Source of the DNA: Brevundimonas sp.
GTDB lineage: Bacteria > Pseudomonadota > Alphaproteobacteria > Caulobacterales > Caulobacteraceae
Direction of reading: 5' to 3'
NCBI RefSeq assembly: GCF_029945885.1
Contig: NZ_JAQSDK010000004.1
Span: forward strand, 248,001-312,000
DNA length: 64,000 bases
The notes below the pieces were generated by a model. The model was not told where the DNA came from and did not search any database. It saw only the letters and a program-made list of their open reading frames with translations. Positions 1 through 12,158 of this stretch are shown piece by piece (within the stretch, counting starts at the first letter, position 1; each line of letters begins with the position of its first letter). A program made the position numbers and the translations under genes.

Positions 1-603
1 CGCCGACAGATCGGTCGGGGTGGCCATGAAGCCGTGATAGCCGTCGACCACCACCCACGGACCGGCGGGATCGGCCAGCGCGGCCAGGTCAGCGATGCCG
101 CCAAACACCTGTCCGGTCTTGAAGAAGATCTGGCTGATCACGATCAGGTCGAATTCGCCGGCCCGGGCCGCGGCCACGAACCGGGCGTCGAAGGTGTCGA
201 ACGGGGCCAGGGGCACCCGGGTCACGACGGCCTCGCCGGCCTCCTGCCAGCGGTCGGCCTGACGCCGGAAGGCATGGAATTCGCCGTCGGTCGACAGGAT
301 CCGCACGGGTTTGCGGGCGATCCCCGAGAACAGCCGCAGCAGGAAGTCGTGGGTGTTCGGCGCGAACACCACCGTGTCCGGTGACGGCAGGTTCAGTTCG
401 TTCGCCACGTGGCGCTGGGCCTCGGGCACGACGTTACCGAAGATCCGGTCCCATTTGCGATCGGCGTGCTGGTTGGCTTCCAGCCAGGCGCGGATATGGC
501 CGTCAAACGACGCGTCCGGCCACAGATGATGACTGTGGGCCGCGAAATGCAGGCGGTCGGGGTCCAGCGACAGGGCGCGGGAGAACAGGGGCTTGTGGCT
601 CAA
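1..603 (-). CDS. PLP-dependent aminotransferase class V / kynureninase-like protein, partial
   Basis: The minus strand is open from position 603 to the window edge (201 codons), so the C-terminal part is missing. The start is a TTG with GGAG about 6 bases upstream; no ATG start fits. The visible protein opens MSHKPLFSRALSLDPDRLHF, then has an AAHSHHLWPD stretch, a PNTHDFLLRLF segment and a VVDGYHGFMATP segment. The last looks like the aspartate-containing cofactor strand of fold-type I PLP enzymes (the D of VDGYH). This pattern fits class V aminotransferases and kynureninase-like proteins. The catalytic lysine lies beyond the edge, so the exact reaction cannot be assigned. It sits 27 bases downstream of secA on the same strand and could be co-transcribed. 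Confidence 0.7.
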   Translation of the reverse strand, partial: MSHKPLFSRALSLDPDRLHFAAHSHHLWPDASFDGHIRAWLEANQHADRKWDRIFGNVVPEAQRHVANELNLPSPDTVVFAPNTHDFLLRLFSGIARKPVRILSTDGEFHAFRRQADRWQEAGEAVVTRVPLAPFDTFDARFVAAARAGEFDLIVISQIFFKTGQVFGGIADLAALADPAGPWVVVDGYHGFMATPTDLSA

Positions 604-630
604 GGTCGTCTCCTGCGCCGTCCGCGGCCC

Positions 631-3483
<2,853 letters not shown>

Positions 3484-3740
3484 GGGCGATCCGAAGGCGG
3501 TCGAGCGTCTGAAGGCTCTGAACAGGGCCCGAGAGGGGCGGCGGTGGACGACGCGAGAGACGTCCTGACCGGAGACGGCCCCGGCACCTGCTAAAGGTGC
3601 CCGCGAGGGCCGCAAGAACGATCGAAAACCCCTCGACTTGGGCGCAGCCGGGACTTAAGCACCGACCTTATCCCTGTCAACGCGAGGGGCTTTGCGCCCA
3701 TAGTGGAATCGCCCCGCAACAGCAGGACGGAGCGGCCTCA

Positions 3741-4693
<953 letters not shown>

Positions 4694-4697
<4 letters not shown>

Positions 4698-6091
4698 GCC
4701 GGTCGCCCAGACAGTCCCGCTCCGCCACCAGCCAGAAGATCGAGACCGCCATCGAAAAGGCGCTCGATCCCCTGTCCGCGGTGATCAAGCGCGCCACCCG
4801 GGCCCCGGTCGCGACCGGGGCCACGGCTCCGCTGCCGGCCGGCGGCAAGCCGGGACTGGCGATCTCGCCCCTGGCCGTGCCCTTTCCCGACATCCCGCCG
4901 ATCGGCGGGGTCCAGATCGCCACGGCCCGGGCCGGCTTCTACAAACATGAGCGCGACGATCTGGTCGTCTTCCATTTCGCCCGCGGCACCACCTGCGCCG
5001 GGGTCTTCACCCGTCACAAGATCGGTTCGGCCCCGGTCGACTGGTGCAAACGCCAGCTCGGGGCCCAGGGCGGCGGTGAGGACGTGCGCGCCCTTGTGGT
5101 CAATGCCGGCTGCGCCAATGCCTTCACCGGCAAGGCCGGGGCCGACGCCGCCCGGCGCACCGCCTCCGAGGTCGCCAAACGCTTCGGCTGTCGCCAGCGC
5201 GATGTGATGCTGGCCTCGACCGGGGTCATTGGCGTGGTGCTGGATGATCGCAAGATCAACGCCCGCCTGCACCAGATCGAGGAAACCCTGGACGCCGACG
5301 CCTGGGCCCAGGCCGCGCGCGGCATCATGACGACCGACACCTTTCCCAAGGGCAGTTTCGCCGAGTGCGAGATCGACGGCCACACGGTCCGCGTCGCCGG
5401 CATCGCCAAGGGGTCGGGCATGATCGCCCCGGACATGGCCACCATGCTGGCCTTCATCGTCACCGACGCCGACATTCATCCGAACGTGCTGCGCGCCATG
5501 CTGGGCCTGCATGTGCGCACCACCTTCAACAGCGTCACCGTCGACGGCGACACCTCGACCAATGACACCTGCCTGCTGTTCGCCACCGGCAGCAGCGGCG
5601 CGCCGCGCATCGGCCGGGTCGGGGATCGTCGCCTCAAGGGGTTCGGCGCGGCCCTGGACCGGGTCATGCTGGACCTCGCCCACCAGCTGGTCAGGGATGG
5701 CGAGGGGGCCTCGAAATTCGTCAAGATCACCGTCGAGGGGGCCGAGTCCCCGGCCTCGGCCCGCAAACTGGCCAAGTCGATCGCCGACAGTCCGCTGGTC
5801 AAGACCGCCATCGCCGGCGAGGACGCCAACTGGGGCCGGGTCGTGATGGCGGTCGGCAAGACCGAGGAGGCGGTCGACCGCGACCACCTGGCCATCCGTT
5901 TCGGCCCCCATGTCGCCGCCGTCGACGGGGCCCCGTCGCCCAACTACGACGAGGCGGCGATGAGCGCCTATATGAAGAATTCCGAGATCGAGATCACCGT
6001 CGACGTCGGCTCCGGCCGCGCCTCGGCCACCGTCTGGACCTGCGACCTGACCAAGGGCTACATCGAGATCAACGGCGATTATCGCAGCTGA
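4694..6091 (+). CDS. argJ: Bifunctional ornithine acetyltransferase / N-acetylglutamate synthase ArgJ
   Basis: A 465-residue protein, slightly longer than the usual 400-440 because of a basic, Ser/Arg-rich N-terminal extension of about 45 residues. ArgJ transfers acetyl from N-acetylornithine to glutamate, closing the cyclic arginine pathway in the cytoplasm. The conserved autoproteolysis site is visible as MIAPDMATMLAFIVTDA: cleavage before the Thr of ATML yields the alpha and beta chains and frees the nucleophilic Thr. Other family marks are VVNAGCANAFTGKAG, STGVIG, TDTFPK and the C-terminal end INGDYRS. It overlaps the preceding gene by four bases. If the upstream ATG is not used, a shorter start near the LPAGGKPGLAISPLA region would still keep the whole domain. 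Confidence 0.96.
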
Positions 6092-6110
6092 TTGTGGTAG
6101 GCTCGAACGC

Positions 6111-6323
6111 ATGAACAGGATCGACTCGCCGCTACCCGACGCTGCCCTCAGCGACCAGGAATTCGATGCCTTGGTGGAAGGGACTCTGTCCGCCGAAGCG
6201 CTCGAGCGGTTGCGGGGCCAGGTCCAGGCCGCGCTCGACAATCCGGATGACTCTGTCAGTCACGACCAGGTCTGGACGCGGCTGGAACAGCGAATGAAAC
6301 GTGCCGTCACCCGGGCCGCTTGA
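6111..6323 (+). CDS. Putative antitoxin of a ParDE/RelBE-like pair
   Basis: A 70-residue acidic helical protein beginning MNRIDSPLPDAALSDQEFDA. No DNA-binding fold can be named with certainty. The call rests on its size and on its 23-base overlap with a RelE/ParE-like toxin immediately downstream, the usual antitoxin-first order. It starts 19 bases after argJ, so it is probably read from the argJ promoter as well as any promoter of its own. The antitoxin presumably neutralises the toxin by direct binding. Confidence 0.65.
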   Translation: MNRIDSPLPDAALSDQEFDALVEGTLSAEALERLRGQVQAALDNPDDSVSHDQVWTRLEQRMKRAVTRAA

Positions 6324-6618
6324 TCTGCTCTACCGTCGCGAGGCGCTGCGCGATCTGGATAACCTCTTCGATTTTATCGCCATGGAACGACCACTGGCGG
6401 CCGAGCGGTTCCTGCTGGAAATCAAGAGGTCCTGCGAAGGGCTGCGCTGGTTCCCGTTCGTTGGCCGACAGATCGACCCGAACGATGATCGTGTCAGGGT
6501 GTTGAGCGTTCGGCGTCGCGCCGCCATCAAATATGTTGTCACCGCCACGACCGTTCATATTCTCGCGGTCAGCTATCGCGGCCGTGACCTTTCCGCCTTC
6601 TTCGCAGGACGCCGCTGA
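6301..6618 (+). CDS. RelE/ParE-family toxin
   Basis: A 105-residue protein starting at GTG inside the antitoxin gene. The pattern is that of the RelE/ParE superfamily: LLYRREALRDLDNLFDFIA at the N-terminus, central FPFVGRQI, then VRVLSVRRRAAIKYVV and the terminal strand VHILAVSYRGRD. ParE members poison gyrase, RelE members cut mRNA on the ribosome; sequence alone does not decide which. The stop shares one base with the mutT start (TGATG), so the pair is wedged into an argJ-mutT transcription unit. Confidence 0.8.
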   Translation: MPSPGPLDLLYRREALRDLDNLFDFIAMERPLAAERFLLEIKRSCEGLRWFPFVGRQIDPNDDRVRVLSVRRRAAIKYVVTATTVHILAVSYRGRDLSAFFAGRR

Positions 6619-7022
6619 TGACCCTCCCCACCGTCCTCGTCGTCGCCGTGGCCCTGATCGATGTCGACGGCCGGGTGCTGATCGCCCAACGGCCGCAGGG
6701 CAAGCAGCTGGCCGGCCTGTGGGAGTTTCCCGGCGGCAAGGTCGAGCCGGGCGAGCGGCCCGAGGCGGCCCTGATCCGTGAGCTGAACGAGGAACTGGGT
6801 ATCGACGTCAATGAGGCCTGCCTGGCCCCGTTCGTCTTCGCCAGCCACGCTTACGAAACTTTTCACCTCCTCATGCCACTGTATCTGTGCCGTCGCTGGT
6901 CCGGGACGGTGCAGAACCGCGAGCATGCGGCGCTGAAATGGGTGCGGCCGAACCAGTTGTCGGACTATCCCATGCCTCCGGCCGACGAACCCCTGGTCGC
7001 CTGGTTGCGCGACCTGCTCTGA
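6618..7022 (+). CDS. mutT: NUDIX hydrolase, MutT-like 8-oxo-dGTP diphosphatase
   Basis: A 134-residue protein of standard MutT length. A full Nudix box lies at residues 39-61 (GGKVEPGERPEAALIRELNE then ELGI), matching GX5EX7REUXEEXGU. The opening VLVVAVALIDVDGRVLIAQR and the end PADEPLVAWLRDLL are typical of MutT. It hydrolyses oxidised nucleotides such as 8-oxo-dGTP before they can be incorporated into DNA. It is translationally coupled to the toxin gene upstream. Confidence 0.92.
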   Translation: MTLPTVLVVAVALIDVDGRVLIAQRPQGKQLAGLWEFPGGKVEPGERPEAALIRELNEELGIDVNEACLAPFVFASHAYETFHLLMPLYLCRRWSGTVQNREHAALKWVRPNQLSDYPMPPADEPLVAWLRDLL

Positions 7023-7046
7023 AACCGCCCGTCGATGGAGGGGCTG

Positions 7047-7226
7047 ATGCGACGCTTCCTCTCCCGTTTCCGGCGCGACGACTCCGGGGCCACCTCGATC
7101 GAGTACGGCATCATCCTCGCCCTGATGTTCCTGGTTATCCTGTCCGCCCTGACGGCCTTCGGCGGATCCAGCAGCGGCATCTTCAACACGGCCATGAACA
7201 CCCTCCGCGCCGCCATCGGTGGCTGA
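7047..7226 (+). CDS. Flp/Fap-type pilin subunit
   Basis: A 59-residue prepilin. The second ATG is chosen because GGAGG sits five bases upstream; an ATG at 7035 would add four residues. The leader MRRFLSRFRRDDSG is followed by ATSIEYG, the Flp motif with Glu at +5 and Tyr at +6 of the mature protein, so cleavage by a TadV-type prepilin peptidase is expected after the Gly. A hydrophobic helix (IILALMFLVILSALTAF) follows. No tad assembly genes are nearby, so this is an orphan pilin copy, seen often in Caulobacterales. Confidence 0.88.
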   Translation: MRRFLSRFRRDDSGATSIEYGIILALMFLVILSALTAFGGSSSGIFNTAMNTLRAAIGG

Positions 7227-7246
7227 CCCGGGTCAACTGACGGGCC

Positions 7247-8128
7247 TCACCCTTCGCCGGTCTGCTCCGTCACCCCCAGCGCATCCGCCAGCCGCATCCT
7301 GGCCGAACCCCGGGGCAGGGGTTTCTGCTGGCTCTCGTGCGGGGCCCAGCCGGCCAGGTGCACGATCTCGAAGGTCGCCGGAATCCGCCCGTCCGCCTCG
7401 CCATGGCGTTCGGCATAAAGCTGTGCCGCCCGCGCCGCGATGGTCCGGGTCAGGGGCCGGGTCACACCCGCAAGCACATTGGTCTCGCCCATGGCTCTCA
7501 GGTCACGGACCAGGGCGAACAGGTCCGGATAGCGCACCGTCACCCGGTCGACGTCCGTCACCGGCAGGGCGAACCCCGCCCGCTGCAGCAGGGCCGCCCC
7601 GTCGAAACCGTCGGCGAAGGGCGAGACCCGGGCCTGGGCCCCGTTGCGGCTCTCCATCTCGGCCTCGGTCAGCACCCCGCGAAGTTCCTTCAGCGTCCCG
7701 GCCCCCAGCAATGTCCCCAGGAACAGGCCGTCGGGCTTCAGGGCGCGGCGGATCTGGCTCAGCGCGCCCGGCAGGTCATTGGCCCAGTGCAGGCTCATCA
7801 GCGACACGGCCAGGTCAGCCGACTGGTCGGCGATCGCCAGCGGCCCGGAGCCCGGGGCCGCCCGGCCGGCCATCTCCCCCACCACCCGCACCGGACCGAC
7901 CCGTCCGGCGGCGATACTGTCGGCCAGCAGGGCGGCGAACGGTTCCGGCTGGGCCGACAGGTCGACGACTTCGGCAAAGTCGCGCAGGATGACCTCCAGA
8001 CTGGCCACGGCATTGTCGGCGGCCCGCATGTGCAGAAAGTCCGCCTCGCCGAACCGGCGGGCGCTGCGGGCCAGACGCGCGGCGCGGCGGGCACTGTCGA
8101 AGATCACGGGGGGGGCGGTGAGATTCAT
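7247..8128 (-). CDS. SAM-dependent methyltransferase, BioC/NDUFAF5-like
   Basis: A 293-residue protein starting MNLTAPPVIFDSARRAARLA. The order DSARRAARLARSARRFGEAD, then a diverged SAM-binding region ending DLAVSLMSLHWANDLPGALS and RRALKPDGLFLGTLLGAGTL, matches the BioC-like class that includes the complex I assembly factor NDUFAF5. Alphaproteobacterial members commonly lie beside comF, as here. The substrate is not known from the sequence. Its start codon overlaps that of comF on the opposite strand. It converges on the Flp pilin gene. Confidence 0.85.
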   Translation of the reverse strand: MNLTAPPVIFDSARRAARLARSARRFGEADFLHMRAADNAVASLEVILRDFAEVVDLSAQPEPFAALLADSIAAGRVGPVRVVGEMAGRAAPGSGPLAIADQSADLAVSLMSLHWANDLPGALSQIRRALKPDGLFLGTLLGAGTLKELRGVLTEAEMESRNGAQARVSPFADGFDGAALLQRAGFALPVTDVDRVTVRYPDLFALVRDLRAMGETNVLAGVTRPLTRTIAARAAQLYAERHGEADGRIPATFEIVHLAGWAPHESQQKPLPRGSARMRLADALGVTEQTGEG

Positions 8129-8933
8129 GGGCGTCCAGAATGGGGGCTGGCGCGATCGATTGAAAGCCGCGCCGGGCCTGATCGTGCCGACCCTTCGCGA
8201 CCTGGGGCGGGATCTGACCGATCTGGTCCTGCCACCCCTGACCCATGACAGTCGTGAAGTCTCCGGCTCCTCCGGCCTGGCCGCTGACGCCTGGAGCCGG
8301 GTGGTCTTTCTCGAGGCCCCGGTCTGTGACGGCTGCGGCGCGGCCTTCGAGGCCGATGGCGGGACCTTTGCCGCCGACCGCTGCGCCGCCTGTATCGCCG
8401 CCCCCTATGCCTTCGCCCGGGCCCGCGCCGCCTGTGTCTATGACGAGGCCTCGCGCGGCCTGATCCTGAAATTCAAACACGGCGACCAGCAGCAGTTCGC
8501 CGACCTGTTCGCCCGCTGGCTGTCGCGCGCCGCTGCCGACCTGCTGGCCGGGGCCGATGCTGTGGTGCCCGTGCCCCTGCACCGGCTGCGGCTGCTGGAC
8601 CGGCGTTTCAACCAGGCCGCCGAGATCGCCCGGCCCCTGTCGCGGCGGGCGCGGCTGGACTATCTGCCCGACGCCCTGATCCGGGCCCGCCACACCCTAA
8701 GCCAGGGCGGGCGCAGCGCCCGGGGCCGCCGCCTCAATGTGAAATCGGCCTTTGCCGTCCCCGAGGCGGGCCGTCGCCGCATCCGGGGCCGGCGCATCCT
8801 TCTGATTGATGACGTGTTGACCACCGGAGCCACCGCCGAGGCCTGCAGCCGCGCGCTTCTGGCGGCCGGTGCCCGGGCCGTCGACCTCGCGGTCGTCGCC
8901 CGGGTGCGAAACGCGCGCGAACTGCCTATCTAG
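8127..8933 (+). CDS. ComF family phosphoribosyltransferase-like protein
   Basis: A 268-residue protein. An N-terminal zinc-finger-like region has CDGCGAAFEADG and CAACIAAP; the C-terminal half is a type I phosphoribosyltransferase fold with the PRPP loop ILLIDDVLTTGATAEACSRA. ComF proteins are linked to DNA uptake and single-strand DNA handling in competence. The ATG at 8127 gives MGVQNGGWRDRLKAAPGL; an in-frame TTG at 8160 is an alternative. The ATG lies in a CATG shared with the divergent methyltransferase start, so with that start one or both transcripts must be leaderless or begin inside the neighbour. Confidence 0.88.
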   Translation: MGVQNGGWRDRLKAAPGLIVPTLRDLGRDLTDLVLPPLTHDSREVSGSSGLAADAWSRVVFLEAPVCDGCGAAFEADGGTFAADRCAACIAAPYAFARARAACVYDEASRGLILKFKHGDQQQFADLFARWLSRAAADLLAGADAVVPVPLHRLRLLDRRFNQAAEIARPLSRRARLDYLPDALIRARHTLSQGGRSARGRRLNVKSAFAVPEAGRRRIRGRRILLIDDVLTTGATAEACSRALLAAGARAVDLAVVARVRNARELPI

Positions 8934-8960
8934 GTCCGTGCGCCCATCAAGGAGTCCCCA

Positions 8961-9218
8961 TTGCCTGACGTGACTGTCTACACCAAGCCCGGCTGCCCCT
9001 ACTGCACCATGGCCCTGTCCCTGCTGAAGAAAAAGGGGATGGTCCCGACCGAGATCGTCGCCTCGCGCGATCCCGCGAAGAAGCAGGAGATGATCCAGCG
9101 TTCGGGGGGGCGGATGACCTTCCCCCAGATCTTCATCGGCGACACCCATGTCGGCGGCTCGGACGAGCTGCACGCCCTTGACCGCAAGGGTGAACTGGAC
9201 GCCTTGCTGGCCGCCTGA
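8961..9218 (+). CDS. grxC: Glutaredoxin 3
   Basis: An 85-residue glutaredoxin with the dithiol active site CPYC at residues 12-15, the cis-Pro stretch MTFPQIFIG and the GG(S)DEL glutathione-binding end (HVGGSDELHALD). The start is TTG, supported by AAGGAG seven bases upstream. It reduces disulfides and glutathione mixed disulfides in the cytoplasm using GSH. The stop overlaps the next gene as TGATG, so grxC, the nitrilase, DUF1178 and GNAT genes form one coupled operon. Confidence 0.95.
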   Translation: MPDVTVYTKPGCPYCTMALSLLKKKGMVPTEIVASRDPAKKQEMIQRSGGRMTFPQIFIGDTHVGGSDELHALDRKGELDALLAA

Positions 9219-10057
9219 TGACCCGGTCGCTCGACATTGCCCTGATCCAGACCCGGACCCCGGCCACGCCGGAGGCCGCCTGGGCCCATGTCGAGCCGCT
9301 GGTGCGCGAGGCCGCCGCCCGTGGTGCCAGACTCATCCTGACGCCCGAAGGCACCAATGTGCTGGAGCAGCGCCGGGACCGGCGTGCGGCGGTCATCACC
9401 GATCCGGACACCGACCTCGTGGTCGGCAGGTTAAGGACCCTGGCCCGCGAACTGGGCGTGTGGATCCTGATCGGCTCGGCCATCGTCCGCTCGGGCCTCG
9501 AGGGCGACGATCGCGCGGCCAACCGCGCCATCCTCGTCGATGACCGGGGCCAGGTGGTCGTCACCTATGACAAGCTGCATGTCTTCGACGTCGACCTGCC
9601 CAATGGTGAGACCTACAGGGAGAGTTCGGCGGTGCGTCCGGGTGACACCGCGGTGGTTGCTGAAACCCCCTGGGGCCGTCTGGGCCTGACCATCTGCTAC
9701 GATATCCGCTTTCCGCATCTGTACCGGGCCCTGGCCCGGGCCGGGGCGGCCCTGATCGCGGTCCCGGCGGCCTTCACCGTCCCGACCGGCGAGGCCCACT
9801 GGGAAACCCTGCTGCGGGCCCGGGCCATCGAGACCGGCTGTTTCATCCTCGCCCCGGCCCAGGGCGGCCCCCACGAGGACGGCCGTCGCACCTGGGGCCA
9901 TTCGACGGTCGTCGGCCCCTGGGGGGAGATCATCGCCCGTCGCGACGACGATGCGCCCGGTGTGTTGCTGGCCACCCTCGATCTGGACGCGGTCGATCGC
10001 GCCCGGACCGCCGTGCCCCAGCTGCGACACGACCGTGCGTTTGCGGGGCCGGCATGA
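9218..10057 (+). CDS. Carbon-nitrogen hydrolase, Nit1-like (deaminated glutathione amidase type)
   Basis: A 279-residue nitrilase-superfamily enzyme. The catalytic triad is visible: Glu44 in LILTPEGTNVL, Lys in TYDKLHVFDVDLPNG, and Cys in GLTICYDIRFPHLYR. The RARAIETGCFILAPAQGG and WGHSTVVGPWGEI segments match the Nit1 clade, whose members hydrolyse deaminated glutathione made by transaminase side reactions. Placement directly after glutaredoxin supports a glutathione-related role (inference). It overlaps grxC by one base and DUF1178 by four. Confidence 0.9.
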   Translation: MTRSLDIALIQTRTPATPEAAWAHVEPLVREAAARGARLILTPEGTNVLEQRRDRRAAVITDPDTDLVVGRLRTLARELGVWILIGSAIVRSGLEGDDRAANRAILVDDRGQVVVTYDKLHVFDVDLPNGETYRESSAVRPGDTAVVAETPWGRLGLTICYDIRFPHLYRALARAGAALIAVPAAFTVPTGEAHWETLLRARAIETGCFILAPAQGGPHEDGRRTWGHSTVVGPWGEIIARRDDDAPGVLLATLDLDAVDRARTAVPQLRHDRAFAGPA

Positions 10058-10488
10058 TCCGCTACGCCCTGTCCTGCGCCAACGATCATCCCTTCGAGGC
10101 CTGGTTCGGCACCTCGACCGACTATGACGACCAGGCCGCCCGCGGCCTCGTCGAATGTCCGGTCTGCGGCTCGCGCGCGGTGTCCAAACAGATCATGGCC
10201 CCGGCCGTCGCCGGCACCCGCAAGACGGCGGCGACCTCAGCCGACCCGGCGAAGATGCAGGCGATGATGATGCACGCCGCCCGCGAGGTCCGCGCCCATG
10301 TCGAGGCCAATTTCGACTATGTCGGCGACACCTTCGCCCGCGAGGCCCGCGACATCCACGAGGGCCGCAGCGAGAAGCGCGAAATCTACGGCGAGGCCAC
10401 CGGGGCCGAGGTCCGGGCGCTGAAGGAAGACGGCGTGCCCTGTGCCGCCCTGCCGGCCGCGCCCCCCGATCCGTCGAAGCTCAATTGA
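10054..10488 (+). CDS. DUF1178 family protein
   Basis: A 144-residue protein beginning MIRYALSCANDHPFEAWFGT, with a CPVCGSRAVSKQIMAPAV segment near residues 36-53. The pattern of a Cys near residue 8 plus CPVCGS suggests a zinc-ribbon; the C-terminal half (AREVRAHVEANFDYVGDTFA) is helical. This is a widespread alphaproteobacterial family of unknown function, commonly found after the nitrilase. ATGA overlap with the gene before and a four-base overlap with the GNAT gene after it. Confidence 0.9.
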   Translation: MIRYALSCANDHPFEAWFGTSTDYDDQAARGLVECPVCGSRAVSKQIMAPAVAGTRKTAATSADPAKMQAMMMHAAREVRAHVEANFDYVGDTFAREARDIHEGRSEKREIYGEATGAEVRALKEDGVPCAALPAAPPDPSKLN

Positions 10489-10991
10489 GCGCCCTGAACT
10501 GGCGGTCCATGACGGCAGCCGACCTCGACGCCGTCGCCCGGATCGCCGTCATCGGCTTCCCCGACCATTTCGAGGGGCGACCCTGTTTCGAAAATCGGCT
10601 GACGCTGAACCCGTCCGGTTGTTTCGTCCTCGCCGCCGGTGACGGTGAGCCGCAGGGCTATCTGGTCGCCTATCCGTGGCGCGCGGATTCGGCTCCGGCA
10701 CTGAACACCCCGATCCCGGCGATCCCGGCGGATGCCACGGTGATCTATCTGCACGACCTCGCCCTGATGCCTGGGGTCCGGGGCGGCGGCTGGTCCCGCC
10801 CGATCATTGAGCGGATTGCGGACGACGCCCGCGCCGCCGGCTGGCCCGCCCTGACGCTGGTGGCGGTCAACGACGCCGCGCCGTTCTGGGAACGGCACGG
10901 CTTCACTGTCGTCGAGGCCCCCGGCATGGCGGGCAAATTGGCCGGTTACGGCCCCGGTGCCCGTTACATGAGCAGACGCCTAGAGAACTAG
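10485..10991 (+). CDS. GNAT family N-acetyltransferase
   Basis: A 168-residue protein. The start is read as TTG at 10485 because the fold begins at once (LNWRSMTAADLDAVARIA); the next ATG at 10509 would clip the first strand. The acetyl-CoA site is recognisable though weak: IYLHDLALMPGVRGGGWSRP, followed by the helix LIERIADDARAAGW region and NDAAPFWERHGFTVVE. The substrate is unknown. It overlaps DUF1178 at its start and overlaps the convergent lipoprotein gene by 12 bases at its end. Confidence 0.83.
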   Translation: MSALNWRSMTAADLDAVARIAVIGFPDHFEGRPCFENRLTLNPSGCFVLAAGDGEPQGYLVAYPWRADSAPALNTPIPAIPADATVIYLHDLALMPGVRGGGWSRPIIERIADDARAAGWPALTLVAVNDAAPFWERHGFTVVEAPGMAGKLAGYGPGARYMSRRLEN

Positions 10992-11204
10992 GCTGCGGGT
11001 CCAGCCCTTGGCCGCCATGCATTCGCGGAAGGCTTCACCGAGCTGGCCCTGGCCGGTTGAGGCGCGGCACGTGTCGCGGGCGGCGGCGAATGGCTGGGCA
11101 CCCTCGCCGTGCCAGGCAACCTCGCCTTCGGCACCATTGATGGTGACGCAGCCTGACGTCATCAGGGTGGCGGACAGGGCGGCCAGGATCATGAAGCGCT
11201 TCAT
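10980..11204 (-). CDS. Small hypothetical lipoprotein
   Basis: A 74-residue protein with a signal peptide (MKRFMILAALSATLMTSG) and lipobox ending at Cys19. The mature part has further Cys residues in RDTCRAS and FRECMAAKGW that could form a disulfide. No family recognised beyond small alphaproteobacterial lipoproteins. Convergent with, and overlapping, the GNAT gene by 12 bases. Confidence 0.75.
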   Translation of the reverse strand: MKRFMILAALSATLMTSGCVTINGAEGEVAWHGEGAQPFAAARDTCRASTGQGQLGEAFRECMAAKGWTRSLVL

Positions 11205-11298
11205 CGGGTGACTCCGTTCGGGATGACCCCTTGTGTCACCGTCACGCTTTTCTTTCCCGTTAAATTGCAGAAAGGTATGGGGATTTCTCCCACCCGCA

Positions 11299-12102
11299 TC
11301 AGTCCCGGGTGGCGACCATCATATAGTTGATGGCGGTGTCGTCGCTCTCGCTCCAGCGATCGGCCAGCGGATCATAGGCCAGGCCGAAGGGACCGCTGAC
11401 CGCCAGCGGCTCGGTCGACAGCATCCGCCGGATTTCGTCGGGCTTGAGGAACTGTTGCCAGTCGTGCGTCCCCGGCGGCACCCAGCCCAGCACATATTCG
11501 GCGGCGATCTTGCCCAGGGCCAGGGCCTTCAGCGTCCGGTTCAGGGTGGCCACGATCATCAGGCCGCCCGGCTTCACCCGTCGCGAACAGGCGCGGATGA
11601 AGGCCTCGGGGTCGGCGACGTGTTCGATCACCTCCAGCGTCAGCACCACATCGAACGGCCCGGCCCCCTCGGCCTCCAGCTGTTCGACCGTGGCCGCGCG
11701 ATAGGCGATCTCCAGGCCCTGTTCGGCGGCATGGGCCCGGGCGGTGCCGATATTCTCGCTCGAGGCATCGACGGCGGTGACCGCGAAACCCAGCCGCCGC
11801 ATAGGCTCGGCGATCAGCCCGCCGCCACAGCCGATGTCCAGCAGGCTCAACCCGGCGAAGGGGGCGCGGGTCTTCACGTCGCGTCCGAACCGCTCGGCGG
11901 CCCGGTCGCGCACGAATTTCAGCCGCGCCGGATTGAATTTGTGCAGCGGCGCGAACGGGCCGCGCGCATCCCACCATTCGGCCGCCTGGGCCGAGAACCG
12001 GGCCACATCGGCCGGATCGATACTGGGCCCCGCCGCCCTGGTCTCGGATTCAGGCGGGCTTTGGGGTTTGCGCGTCGTCAGGGTGTCGTTAGAAGCGACC
12101 AT
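11299..12102 (-). CDS. ubiG: Ubiquinone biosynthesis O-methyltransferase UbiG
   Basis: A 267-residue SAM-dependent methyltransferase. It performs both O-methylations in ubiquinone synthesis at the inner membrane. SAM motif I is [20 protein letters not shown], with [16 protein letters not shown] as motif II and [20 protein letters not shown] with [14 protein letters not shown] as the UbiG-specific region. The [22 protein letters not shown] start of the domain follows a 35-residue disordered lead. The ATG at 12102 is chosen; the frame runs further but is out of family. Divergent from lysC with 56 bases between the starts. Confidence 0.96.
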   Translation of the reverse strand: MVASNDTLTTRKPQSPPESETRAAGPSIDPADVARFSAQAAEWWDARGPFAPLHKFNPARLKFVRDRAAERFGRDVKTRAPFAGLSLLDIGCGGGLIAEPMRRLGFAVTAVDASSENIGTARAHAAEQGLEIAYRAATVEQLEAEGAGPFDVVLTLEVIEHVADPEAFIRACSRRVKPGGLMIVATLNRTLKALALGKIAAEYVLGWVPPGTHDWQQFLKPDEIRRMLSTEPLAVSGPFGLAYDPLADRWSESDDTAINYMMVATRD

Positions 12103-12158
12103 GGGCCGAGGGATGAACCCGTCGGCCGTTCCATGCAAGACGGGGGCGCGCTGCCACG

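Noticed and set aside
7221..7234. TGACCCGGGTCA palindrome at the end of the Flp pilin gene
   Set aside because: Self-complementary, but with no loop or U-tract; probably chance in GC-rich DNA.
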